DNA of 31,639 nt from Gamarada debralockiae (Eukaryota; Ascomycota; Leotiomycetes; Helotiales; Hyphodiscaceae), in NCBI GenBank assembly GCA_002803225.1, contig NXFV01001551.1, forward strand, positions 1-31,639. Direction: 5' to 3'. Within the stretch, counting starts at the first letter, position 1, and each line of letters opens with the position of its first letter. Below are positions 20,118 to 28,755 of the stretch, piece after piece. Both the position numbers and the translations under genes were made by a program. The notes beneath the pieces were generated by a model. The model worked only from the letters and a program-made list of their open reading frames with translations. It did not search any database and was not told where the DNA came from.

Positions 20118-21795
20118 CTAAGTATTCAGGGGAAAAGGCCTCGAATGATCCGGCAAATGGATCTTGAAAACCAACGCCTGATTATCAAGATTGTAGCCAC
20201 TCGCATCCGCATATTTGAACTGCCCGCCCTCCAAATAACCATCTTGAGTAATGAAATCGTCATCGCTCATGCTAAACACAAACCACTCGTCGTCGTCTCC
20301 AATCAACCCATCGACGGGGACGATGCCTATGCTTTCCCATTTCTCGTTCAGTAGGCGCGAGTCTTGGGCTCCGCCATTGCGCACCGAGAAGCGATTGAGT
20401 TGCGAGCTAGAGAGGAGTTAGTGTTAGGTGTCCAAGGGTGAAGGAGGGGAGAGGAGAGGGAGGGTGGACGTACTTCACGTTGAAGTCAATAAAGCTGCAA
20501 TATGTAGCCGGAGTAATTCCGGTCTTCAGAACACCAAGATCTTCCGACGCAATAGAGCAATTGGCGCAATCATAAGTGTTGCCCTTGATATCCGTTGCAG
20601 TAGCAATATCAAAGACGTCGATATGGCGGTAAACAGAGGTGGAAACTGACTGTCCATGACCAGCTCCAGAGTCTCGGGAAAGAATAAAGAACTGCCCATC
20701 TTGAATGTGGAAGATCTCGCTTTGGGCAGCGACTTTGGGATTCTTTGATGCTTTCGCAGTAGGGTCGTTGAATAGTGGGAGAGGGACAACGAATTCTCTT
20801 GCGTATCGAGGCGCAGAGGGGATGGTAATGTCATACTTCACCAATCGGGCATAACGCTCTGTCTGCTTGCTGAGACCACCTTCCTGGTTGGCAGCAGCTT
20901 GTAGGAGCGCGTAGAGATTGTTGCCGTCAACAGTAAATCCCTCAAAACCATGGTTGTTGTCTCTTCCAGTCGGGTTGTCCGCTGGGTAGACATCGTCTCC
21001 TGCGCCCTTGGAGGCGTAGTAAGTAGGAGAGTCAGCAGAGAAGGACTCTGTGCCGTTTCGCATAGGAATGAAAGCATCCGGAGGCCTGATGGCACCGATC
21101 ATCACCCCCGAAGGACTGAACCTGTAGATATAAGGCCCATATTCGTCGCTGACCCAGAAACTGCCGTCTGCGTTGAGAACTATACCCTCTGAATCGATAG
21201 GGATACGCTTGTGTTCCGGCCCTGGGTTTCCGAAGCCATCGCCTTGGTACGTTGCGACAGGCAAGTCAGGGAAGCCTGGATATGACAAATGCCCAGTCCC
21301 ATCCGCATCGAGACCAGTTGTAGGTGTGCCGTCTGGGCCGTAGAAGAGGATTGTCTCTTTGTATGTGAAGAAGAGGTTGTTGCCGGAGGGGTTCGCGACT
21401 GTAGCGCTTGGTTGAGGGGTGAAGAGAATACCGAATTTGTGGACTCGGGGTTGGAAGTTCAAGGTGCCCTCGGTATTCCTGTAATTGCTGTTACAGTTTT
21501 TGAAAGTAGAGGGAGATCGGGAAGCAACTCACCATCCTCTGTCTGGCAATGCCCACAAAACACCTGTGTAACTTCCATTGGGCAGCTTAACCCACTTGGT
21601 TCTGTCCAAGGCAATGGCACTACCAATGCCTCCAATCGTATCCCCAAACTGATCTCGCGCATTGCCTGGGATCAAACCGAAACCGGCCAGTTCTTGGTAG
21701 GTATAGTTCTTCCCATTGCACAAAGTCTTGTTGACGACCTGGGCAGCTGCAGCTGCAGCCAAGCCAGCCGCTGTTGCAATCTTCAAGAGAAACAT
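20118..21795 (-). CDS. Secreted esterase-like phytase-family protein
   Basis: The family (PF13449, esterase-like activity of phytase) has a beta-propeller-like fold and is linked to phosphate-ester or phytate hydrolysis; the substrate here is unproven. Exons are 21795-21533, 21478-20474 and 20406-20118. Introns are 54 bases (donor GTGAGT) and 67 bases (donor GTACGT, branch CACTAAC, acceptor CTCTAG). Frames close to 518 residues. Residues 1-18 form a signal peptide with a run of alanines, so the protein is probably secreted. Family blocks seen are DRGWNTEGT across the first junction (~85-93), DSEGIVLNADGSFWVSDEYG (~184), NNHGFEGFTVDG (~265) and SDDDFIT near the C-terminus. Several NxS/T sites (for example NKT and NGS) fit a glycosylated extracellular enzyme. 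No defect was seen. The upstream region carries a CACGTG inverted pair, so phosphate-responsive control is a reasonable guess. Confidence 0.9.
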
Positions 21796-22359
21796 GACTT
21801 TGCGATAAGAGCGTCAATCTCTAAAGAAAGAAGACACAATGAAATGAGGGGAGAATGAAAGGCTATTTTATACTTTCCTTGCCCTGCATCTGCAATGACG
21901 ATGATGATCTCCATCGCACTCTCTAAGAGCGGGACCACGAATCTAATCTGTGATCTATCTAATGAATATTATTCCTGGACGGGAGCCTTCATCTAGGGCC
22001 AACCACTTGTGCAGCGAGGTCGATGTACCCTTGCCGTGTCCAGGATTGGAAGGGTGGCGGCTGCGAGGATTCATCTGATAATGCTTCTAGAAGGAAGGTC
22101 TAGCGGCCTTTGTAGCTATCCGTTCATGAACGGCGTCGTGCGCCAAGGAACGTGGCGTTTTGTGCAGCTTTAAAGCGAATTGAGCCTCGAGCACGTTGTG
22201 CTTTCCATCAAGATGATTTGTTGATGGTAATTTGTTCCGTTGCCTGGCAGGTAGTTCAGCTCGAAGGACGGGGGAAACAGAAAGGTGCGATTTTGATTTG
22301 TGCGACCCTAAGATTTTGGTGGGGATAGATATGCGCTAAACCTGATCCCTCAGAAACCC

Positions 22360-22384
22360 CACACGTGCATCGAGGGCACGTGTG
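22360..22384. promoter_or_regulatory. Inverted pair of CACGTG boxes
   Basis: CACACGTGC and its exact reverse complement GCACGTGTG face each other across 7 bases, each arm holding a CACGTG core. CACGTG is the core bound by bHLH factors, including the phosphate regulators Pho4 of yeast and NUC-1 of Neurospora. The site lies about 570 bases upstream of the phytase-like start codon and about 510 bases from the tRNA. The sequence is plain to see; the regulator is inference. Confidence 0.5.
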
Positions 22385-22822
22385 CTTCGGATATTCCGTT
22401 TCCCTTGAAATCAATCAGATAATAATACATAAATGTAAGTGAGAGCTGAAAGCTTCGATGCTTCCTAAAAAAATAAATGTTGCATCAATAGTTTGGGTTG
22501 GCTGGAGATTGCAAATGATCCAACTAGATTCTCCTCAAAGAAACGTGGACCCTGCCTTGAGTCTTATTCTGTATCTGGGATTCCGCGTGTGGCTTTGGAA
22601 GGAAGCCCTTTCTCTTGAAATGTTATCTCTTGTCTCTCTACTGAAAACCTAATAGAATAGTGATTGAATGTTTATGGTGAACAACAGTTGTCGAGTATAC
22701 GGTGCAAAACTCAGGGCAAGCTGATGAGTGTTTCAAAGGCTGACAAGTCTGAAGATCGCTAGGCGAGATATGACGATACAAATCTGGTGCAAAAAAAATT
22801 AACTTTCGTGCCTTTTGTACTC

Positions 22823-22836
22823 AAAAAAAGCAAAAA
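22823..22836 (-). terminator. Possible RNA polymerase III T-run terminators
   Basis: On the minus strand, downstream of the tRNA 3' end, there is a run of five T (22836-22832), three other bases and a run of seven T (22829-22823). Pol III stops at such runs, but the distance of about 57 bases is longer than usual. Confidence 0.4.
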
Positions 22837-22892
22837 CATATAGACAACACGATGGATTCTAACCATCTGCATTTTCAATCCAAGAATTCTCT

Positions 22893-22991
22893 TGGCGGTG
22901 CTGGGAATCGAACCCAGATTGAAACGGACTTGTATGATGTTTCTTTGCAGAAGCGCCACAACGTCACGTGCTACCATTACACCACACCACC
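22893..22991 (-). tRNA. Probable tRNA-His (GTG) with a 28-nt intron
   Basis: The cloverleaf folds on the minus strand. The acceptor stem GGTGGTG pairs with CACCGCC (one G-U), the D-arm is GTGT/GCAC with loop AATGGTA, and the T-arm CTGGG/CCCAG has loop TTCGATT. This includes a good B-box, GGTTCGATTCC. The discriminator base is A. The anticodon loop is TTGTGG plus C, anticodon GTG at 22959-22957. A 28-nt insert after base 37 (22955-22928) sits at the standard position of eukaryotic tRNA introns. The anticodon stem is weak: three Watson-Crick pairs, one G-U and a T27-T43 mismatch. The gene may therefore be poorly active or a pseudogene, or the intron ends may be off by a base. Confidence 0.7.
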
Positions 22992-23830
22992 TCCGAATGG
23001 GGAGACCATGTTTGATCGCCTTTTGTTTTCGAAATCTCTTATTTAATTATATACAAGTGGCAACTGAGAGGCATGCGAATGCCCGGAGTTGCCGGGAATA
23101 GCCGAAGGCTTCCACGTTAAGCGGTACTTCAAATTCCCCACTTTCGACTTCAACTTTTCGTCTTCGCACAACATTTCTATTGCGGAACCACGCCCAATGT
23201 ACAAGTAACAACGCTTTTGGGTTGCATCATAAATACCAAATGAAATATCAAATTCCTACCAGCAACTCCATGGTGGACGACGAATTGGCTGCAGATATGA
23301 CGTGCTCAAACGACGGACGACGGTATAACAAGCCTCCTGGCTGGATCTCATTCCTTCTATTGTCCCCAAAGTTCGTATTTGAGCTCACCGGTCGCCTCTA
23401 ATTTACCTCAGTCCGAAGATAAGTTAAGCCAGGATATCCTTTCTTGTCCCAGGTCAAGTCCATGCTGCAAAATGCCTTCAATGCGTAGTCCCGGTCTCTA
23501 GAGACTCAGTAGATTCTTGAGACACCCGGAGAAACGTAATATTTCCATCAGATATCTTCATAATTGTAATCATAATCTCTTCCCCATTTTAACCATGTTT
23601 GACTTAATTGACTGGCCTTCAGATGGAGGTGCGAAAATTTCGTTGTCTACATCGTGGCTGTAGGACCAATACGTGAAGTCTTCACGCTTCCGATTTCAAG
23701 GATCCTCACTACAACATCTATCACTTCCGTCCACAACGTATCGTTGACGAATATCTTCCAACAAATCCAGTCCCTTCTTCCTGAAGCATCACTCTGCACT
23801 CTCATATCTTCATCACACCTCGCTCCTGCA
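22992..23830. other. Intergenic, upstream of the 23831 gene
   Basis: About 840 bases. The frame of the downstream gene stays open back to about 23654 but contains no ATG before 23831, so that stretch is treated as 5' leader. No other gene or RNA is supported. Confidence 0.5.
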
Positions 23831-26350
23831 ATGAACTGGACCGGTGGCCGCTTGTCCAGGCATTCTCGTGGAGGCGCAGCAGCTTCCTTGAACCAGCGAC
23901 AGAAAGCACATTTCGCAAAGGTTCAAAACAATCTCCGCAACGGCACTAAGAAACAGAGCCCCATCAAATGGTCAATCTTCGGCAAAATCCAGGTCCAACA
24001 AGAAGATCGCGAACGGCAATCCTCCGTACAGCCACGACGATCATATACTCGCGAAGCAAGCCAGCCGGTCACGCCACGATACAACGGCTACGCGAGTCGC
24101 GATATATATCCATCTCAGTCGCGCGAACCTCAGCACACCCGACCGCCCACCCTAAGACTTGTGAAACAAGAACGCGTCCGGGAAGATGACCTTTACAGCG
24201 CCACACCGCAACCATTAGAGAAGCGAAAGCGCAAAGTATCAGTACTAGAGAATGGGCTTTACGAAGTGGCGGAAGTCGATTTCCTGGCAAAGAAAAGAAG
24301 GAAACTATTGGAGAAAGGAGACTGGGTTGGCATAAGCTATCAACGGCCGCTGCAGATGACATTTACTTCTCCGAATAACGCTGATAAGGTGGGAAGAAGG
24401 AGGAAGATAACGGATGGCCATCGAGCACGATATGCCAATCGACAGTGCACTTTGGTCTCGCCGTTCGTAACTCGGGTCCGACCTCCCTCTCTTCAAAACT
24501 TCGATAGACGAGATCATCGAGGAAAGACAGATGTGCGGATTCATATTGGTGATAGGGACGTCCCACCTGGTATCAGTTCGAGCACAGCACCAAGCAGGAG
24601 GAGTCGTGAACATTCAGCACACCGGCAGGTACGAGAACAATCCCAGGTGGCAAGTTCAGATGTGATGCTCCTCGACAACGAGGACGTTCTGGCAAGTGCA
24701 TTATCACGCATTTTCAACGAGACCCCCTTCGACGGTCAGCAGCCTGAGTCCTTTGATTATGGCCGGTATGACGGAAGCCAACATTCGCCCGGCACACATT
24801 TTGAAGATGATAGAGGTCATGGCGGTGACGAATCAGGCCAGGGTGAGCCATTTGACAATGGCACAGATGGTCGACATTTCGGGGACGAGGACAACTCTGT
24901 GCAAGACTATCATAACCTTTCTCCCACGGAAGCCGATCCCGAATCCGGCCCATATGTTCCAGAGCACTCTGTTTCCCCAATTCTGGGCACACCCTTCTCG
25001 CCTACTTTGGTAAAGCACCCCATACCTCTGAGCTCGAGAGTCTCCTCAATACTACATTCTTCTTCATCCGAAATTGCGAATAGCACCGTCGCCCAAGTCG
25101 GAAAGGTCAAACCAATTGTTCCTAGTTCTCAAATCTTAGACAATGAAATATGGGAGACATGGATGGCACTTCTGTCCAATGAAGAACCATTCCATGGTCA
25201 GCCCGACGAGAAGGACGACTTCGAGCAAAGAAGATCGATAAGCCCAGGAATTAGCACTGCTCCGGCTCATCGAATCAGTCACCCTGCTCCAAAGCGATAC
25301 CAGAAGAACGCCACAGAAGTTGAGGTGGAAGACATTGACGAAGTTGATAAAGCATCCAAGATAGTCAACCCTTCCATTCCAAGTTCTTCATCCAACGAGG
25401 ACCATCTCAAAAGACCAGAGCCTCCTCAGGACGTACTAAGACGCGAGCCTGAAGGTCAAAGCAAGACAGGAAGAGTGGGAGAGGCCGCAAAAGGTGTTCA
25501 AGGTCTGAGCAAGTGGAGCCTCGGAATTTCAAATATCCGCGCAGGGAAAGTAGGCATGGAAAGTCGAATAAACCACTTTACTTTCCGCCCCAGTAACCAC
25601 CAAAGTACGAATCACCCTGTCCAAGCACAATCTACAACCCAAGCAAAGAACGAAGATCCAGATGATCTCTGGAGAAAGTTTGTCTTTGGTAGCGATGAGG
25701 TGGACGAAATCAACCCTATCTCGAAACTAACCCAATCTCTGGCAAGTGAAAGGCAAAATGTCATGGCTTCGTCAGTGCGAGGAAATCCTTCAACTGGAAT
25801 ATCTGCCAACTCTCCGGCATACGCTGAGTGCCAAAGTCAGAATACGCCGGGCCGTTCCAATTCTGGTTCTCAATCTCACACGCCTAGCACTGTTTCGAAG
25901 GCAGACACTAGCTCCAGTGATATTCCGTGGGACCCACCCAAGGGAGTCGCATCTACAACATACCTCTCCACAAGGAACGACTATGCCAGTTTGTACGCTT
26001 CTGAATGCTCTCCCCATCCACCCCACTCAGATCCTGCTCTGACTTCTGATGACTCTACCTCTTCGTCCCACTCTGACCGTGCGGCAGCCTCTCTTGCTGG
26101 CATTGCGAGTTCTCAGTCTGGAGCATCAAAAGCCTCGGAGACTCCGCCATCACCAAGATCCAAGAAGGTCGTATTCACCAGGCCAAAGCGTTATGAGAGA
26201 CTGAAGGCACCTTCGCAATCATCCCCAGCTCAGGAGGAACCTTTGCATATTGGTCGTGGTTTGATGAGAGACGAGCATGCGGGAGCGAGGAGAAGGAAGG
26301 AACGGGATATATACAGTTTGGTGGATTCAGATGAGATTCTAGATGACTGA
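23831..26350 (+). CDS. Large disordered conserved fungal protein of unknown function
   Basis: This is a single exon of 839 residues from the ATG at 23831 to TGA at 26348. Upstream codons are open but have no ATG. The N-terminus (MNWTGGRLSRHS, then QRQKAHFAK) looks like a short block I have seen at the start of many ascomycete hypothetical proteins, which also supports this start. A basic cluster at about residues 130-165 (KRKRK, KKRRK) could be a nuclear localisation signal and is followed by GDWVGISYQRPL. The rest is Ser/Pro/acid-rich and probably unstructured, with short ordered islands such as DDLWRKFVFGSDEV and SDIPWDPPKG. A basic segment (KKVVFTRPKRYE) lies near the C-terminus. There is no membrane segment, signal peptide or enzyme motif. 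A nuclear or scaffold role is possible but not shown. Confidence 0.8.
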   Translation: MNWTGGRLSRHSRGGAAASLNQRQKAHFAKVQNNLRNGTKKQSPIKWSIFGKIQVQQEDRERQSSVQPRRSYTREASQPVTPRYNGYASRDIYPSQSREPQHTRPPTLRLVKQERVREDDLYSATPQPLEKRKRKVSVLENGLYEVAEVDFLAKKRRKLLEKGDWVGISYQRPLQMTFTSPNNADKVGRRRKITDGHRARYANRQCTLVSPFVTRVRPPSLQNFDRRDHRGKTDVRIHIGDRDVPPGISSSTAPSRRSREHSAHRQVREQSQVASSDVMLLDNEDVLASALSRIFNETPFDGQQPESFDYGRYDGSQHSPGTHFEDDRGHGGDESGQGEPFDNGTDGRHFGDEDNSVQDYHNLSPTEADPESGPYVPEHSVSPILGTPFSPTLVKHPIPLSSRVSSILHSSSSEIANSTVAQVGKVKPIVPSSQILDNEIWETWMALLSNEEPFHGQPDEKDDFEQRRSISPGISTAPAHRISHPAPKRYQKNATEVEVEDIDEVDKASKIVNPSIPSSSSNEDHLKRPEPPQDVLRREPEGQSKTGRVGEAAKGVQGLSKWSLGISNIRAGKVGMESRINHFTFRPSNHQSTNHPVQAQSTTQAKNEDPDDLWRKFVFGSDEVDEINPISKLTQSLASERQNVMASSVRGNPSTGISANSPAYAECQSQNTPGRSNSGSQSHTPSTVSKADTSSSDIPWDPPKGVASTTYLSTRNDYASLYASECSPHPPHSDPALTSDDSTSSSHSDRAAASLAGIASSQSGASKASETPPSPRSKKVVFTRPKRYERLKAPSQSSPAQEEPLHIGRGLMRDEHAGARRRKERDIYSLVDSDEILDD

Positions 26351-26765
26351 AGATTTGCGATCACCTTGAGATTTGGGTTGCTTATAGCTTGTGCTTGTTG
26401 CGTATATGAGCATTTCGGGGACTTGTCAACATCTAGCTAGCAAATAGCAAAACTATTCATACACATCATAGCAGACAAATTACTCTTCTCGTCGAGAGTT
26501 TCATCCTCCAAAATTTCGCTCGGCATGATCTATCGCTGCATCTGTATTCTGCATACTTGATAACCAGTAACATCAATCGATGTTGTTTTGGGAGAAATAG
26601 GAGAGAGAGATGGTTACTAGTAATGACCGGAGTGGCGTTAATCAACTCCACGATGTCCATGATGTCAGCAAAATATTTACATTTCCCCAGCTTGAAGCTC
26701 CATGAACGCGAATTGAAACCACAACAACTCTCAAAGAATACTCCGCAGGTTCTAGAATATAAATC
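26351..26765. other. Intergenic, promoter side of SDH5
   Basis: About 415 bases between two plus-strand genes. It must hold the 3' end of the disordered-protein gene and the promoter of the SDHAF2 gene. No other feature is seen; short open frames at 26466-26934 overlap the next gene's start and have no domain. Confidence 0.5.
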
Positions 26766-27854
26766 ATGTCTTCAGTCAGACTCGCCCTCCGCTCCGTGCG
26801 GCCTTCAATTATCTTCGCACGCCCAATCTCCACGACTGCACGACGAATGGCAGGTCCAGGAAACGCGAAAGAGCACCCAACAGCAGAAGAACACCGAAAG
26901 ATCCAATCCGAAAAACCACTCAATCCGCACATGACGAATACGAATTCTACAGTTGCGAACGAGATGCCCTCTGTCGGGGCTCAGAAAGCTCCCCCGGAGC
27001 TCATCTCTTCCGTCGACCCAGATTTCGTCCCAAAAGATTCGGTGCCTGAGAATACCGAGAGGATGACGGGCGGCACACAGAAGGGATCTCCAGAGGGCGA
27101 ATCGAATTCTGAGTTGGATGTGGGAGAGATGAAGGGTGCGAAGTTTAAGGTTGAGCCGTTGAGAAGGACAGGAGAGGATCCCAATACGATGAGAGCTAGG
27201 CTTTTATGTTCGCAGACCCCTTACTCCCATTTGAACCAGAATTGGAAGCTAATTTTGTTTTGAATGCAGATCAGAGCCGCAAGAGAGGAACACTCGAAAG
27301 CGACCTCCTAATGTCGACCTTCGCAGAAGCACACCTACGAGACATGACGCCAGCTCAAATGGCACAATATGATCTCTTCCTCGACGAAAACGACTGGGAT
27401 ATATACTACTGGGCGACTCAGGAGCCCTCACCAACATCTATGGAGACAGCTGAGGGTGGTGATCCTCAAAAGGCCTCTCCAGTGGCACAAGGAACGGATG
27501 CTGGAAAGCAGACCGGTCCGGAATTGGAGACTGATGAGTGGAGCCAAGGCAAGCCGAGAAGTGGAGAGTGGGCACAGACTGTTGGCACTTTTAAGCCGGC
27601 GTATAGACCTGTGCCGGGTCGGTGGAGGAATAGTGAGATTTTGGAGATGTTGAGAAGACATGTTATTTCGAGATCTGCGGGGGGTGTTTATGAGGGTCAA
27701 GCGGAGGTTAGTGGTGAAGGACTCAGTCAAAGTGTCAAGGGAACTGGTGGTGGAGGTATGCATATTCGATTGCTCTTACTGTGTGATTTGCTAACTCGCT
27801 GCGAAAGGTATGGCTTTCATGCCTCCCGTTTTTCAAACAGATCAGCATAAATAG
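26766..27854 (+). CDS. SDH5: Succinate dehydrogenase assembly factor 2 (SDHAF2/Sdh5), mitochondrial
   Basis: SDHAF2 binds the flavoprotein subunit Sdh1 in the mitochondrial matrix and promotes covalent FAD attachment, needed for complex II. Exons are 26766-27207, 27270-27755 and 27808-27854. Intron 1 (62 bases) has the unusual donor GTTCGC, but it restores the family's RARLLYQSRKRG across the junction. Intron 2 (52 bases) has donor GTATGC and branch GCTAAC. Frames close to 324 residues. Residues 1-27 are a basic, Ser/Arg-rich presequence (RPISTTARR). The conserved core is at ~140-200: [19 protein letters not shown] with the invariant [16 protein letters not shown], and DNDW-type [11 protein letters not shown]. 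An acidic N-terminal linker and a long C-terminal extension make it about twice the length of yeast Sdh5, as is common in filamentous fungi. It looks intact. Confidence 0.93.
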
Positions 27855-28755
27855 TCTCAACCGAGTGATTACATGTACAGTATATTTGTTGAAGGAACTC
27901 CATTGATTCTAGCTATGTGAATATCATGAGACGAGTATTCTTCTTACCTCCTTCCTGACTGAGCTAACCCTCCCTCGCGAGAACCGGAAACAATCTTGCA
28001 TGGCGTACAGTCGCTTGTAAAATCGGCTTCCCGCATTCGAGAAATTCTTAGCGCACAGTCTTCCTGCAGCTTTTGGCTTCTTATCTACGAAGTAGCCGCT
28101 TCGTTCTAGCTCAAATCGCTTGCTAGTGAGAATTCTTCCAAAGCTGCACCGCCACAGACCCAAGCCCCCGCTACAAAATACTACATCGCCCTCCAGCCTA
28201 AAAGCGGTCTTTAGCAGCGTCACGTGAACGGCGACCCCTTTGACCGGTTTATAGCACTTTCGTTGATCGAACATTCGGCGCGTCTCCGAGATTCGTGCTA
28301 CTCGAGCGCGTAGAAACAGATATACCGCCAGTCGAATCACGGCCAGAGATTGGCTGCAGCTCATGGTCGGCTCTGATTTGCCTGCTCAAATGCAAGGTGA
28401 TGCGTGCGTTGTAGAAGGACGCCCTGCAGCTGAGAAGACGTAAGTGCTGGCTTTCAGCCGCCCGACAAATTTCGTCTCGATCGATTTTGCGCATCAATAC
28501 AACGACAACCACGAGCAAACACGCTGCGGTATCGGAGCAGACCGCTTAAAAGGTTCTCCCGGCACAAATCTTGTCTCGTTGACAGTAGCAAACACTACAG
28601 ACTCAGCATATCTCGCAGGTAGGAAGATATCGAGCTGGAAGGGTCGCAAAAAGAGGACGAAGTTACAGCAGCAACACTCAATCTGCCTTGTCTCGCCTCT
28701 CAGTATCAATTCTGTTGTTCAAGGGCTTTGGGACTTTACTTTCATAGCAACAGTT
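27855..28755. other. Intergenic upstream of the NLR gene
   Basis: About 900 bases. A 146-codon minus-strand open frame (27924-28364) has no domain or coding-like composition and is not annotated. The NLR frame is open upstream of 28756 to about 28444, but the added residues look random. A CACGTG box lies near 28221. I see no partner gene for the NLR here. Confidence 0.45.

Larger units (their letters stand above)
21796..22892. other. Upstream region of the phytase-like gene
   Basis: About 1.1 kb between the phytase-like start codon and the tRNA. No gene is supported; an open frame at 22458-22652 lacks features. The one structured element is the CACGTG inverted pair at 22360-22384. The T-runs next to the tRNA are listed separately. 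Confidence 0.5.

Noticed and set aside
22928..22955. Reading CTG in the insert as a tRNA-Gln anticodon
   Set aside because: No five-pair stem forms around it, whereas GTG sits at the correct distance from the D-arm with a standard intron position.
23654..23830. N-terminal extension of the large disordered protein from a GTG
   Set aside because: There is no ATG in the stretch, a nuclear fungal gene would rarely start at GTG, and the conserved-looking MNWTGG block begins at the ATG at 23831.
27924..28364. 146-codon minus-strand open frame upstream of the NLR
   Set aside because: It has no recognisable domain, no neighbour context and an amino-acid mix typical of chance frames.
28444..28755. 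Longer N-terminus for the NLR
   Set aside because: The frame is open but the residues look random, while the ATG at 28756 gives the usual short lead before the DIVFVHG strand.
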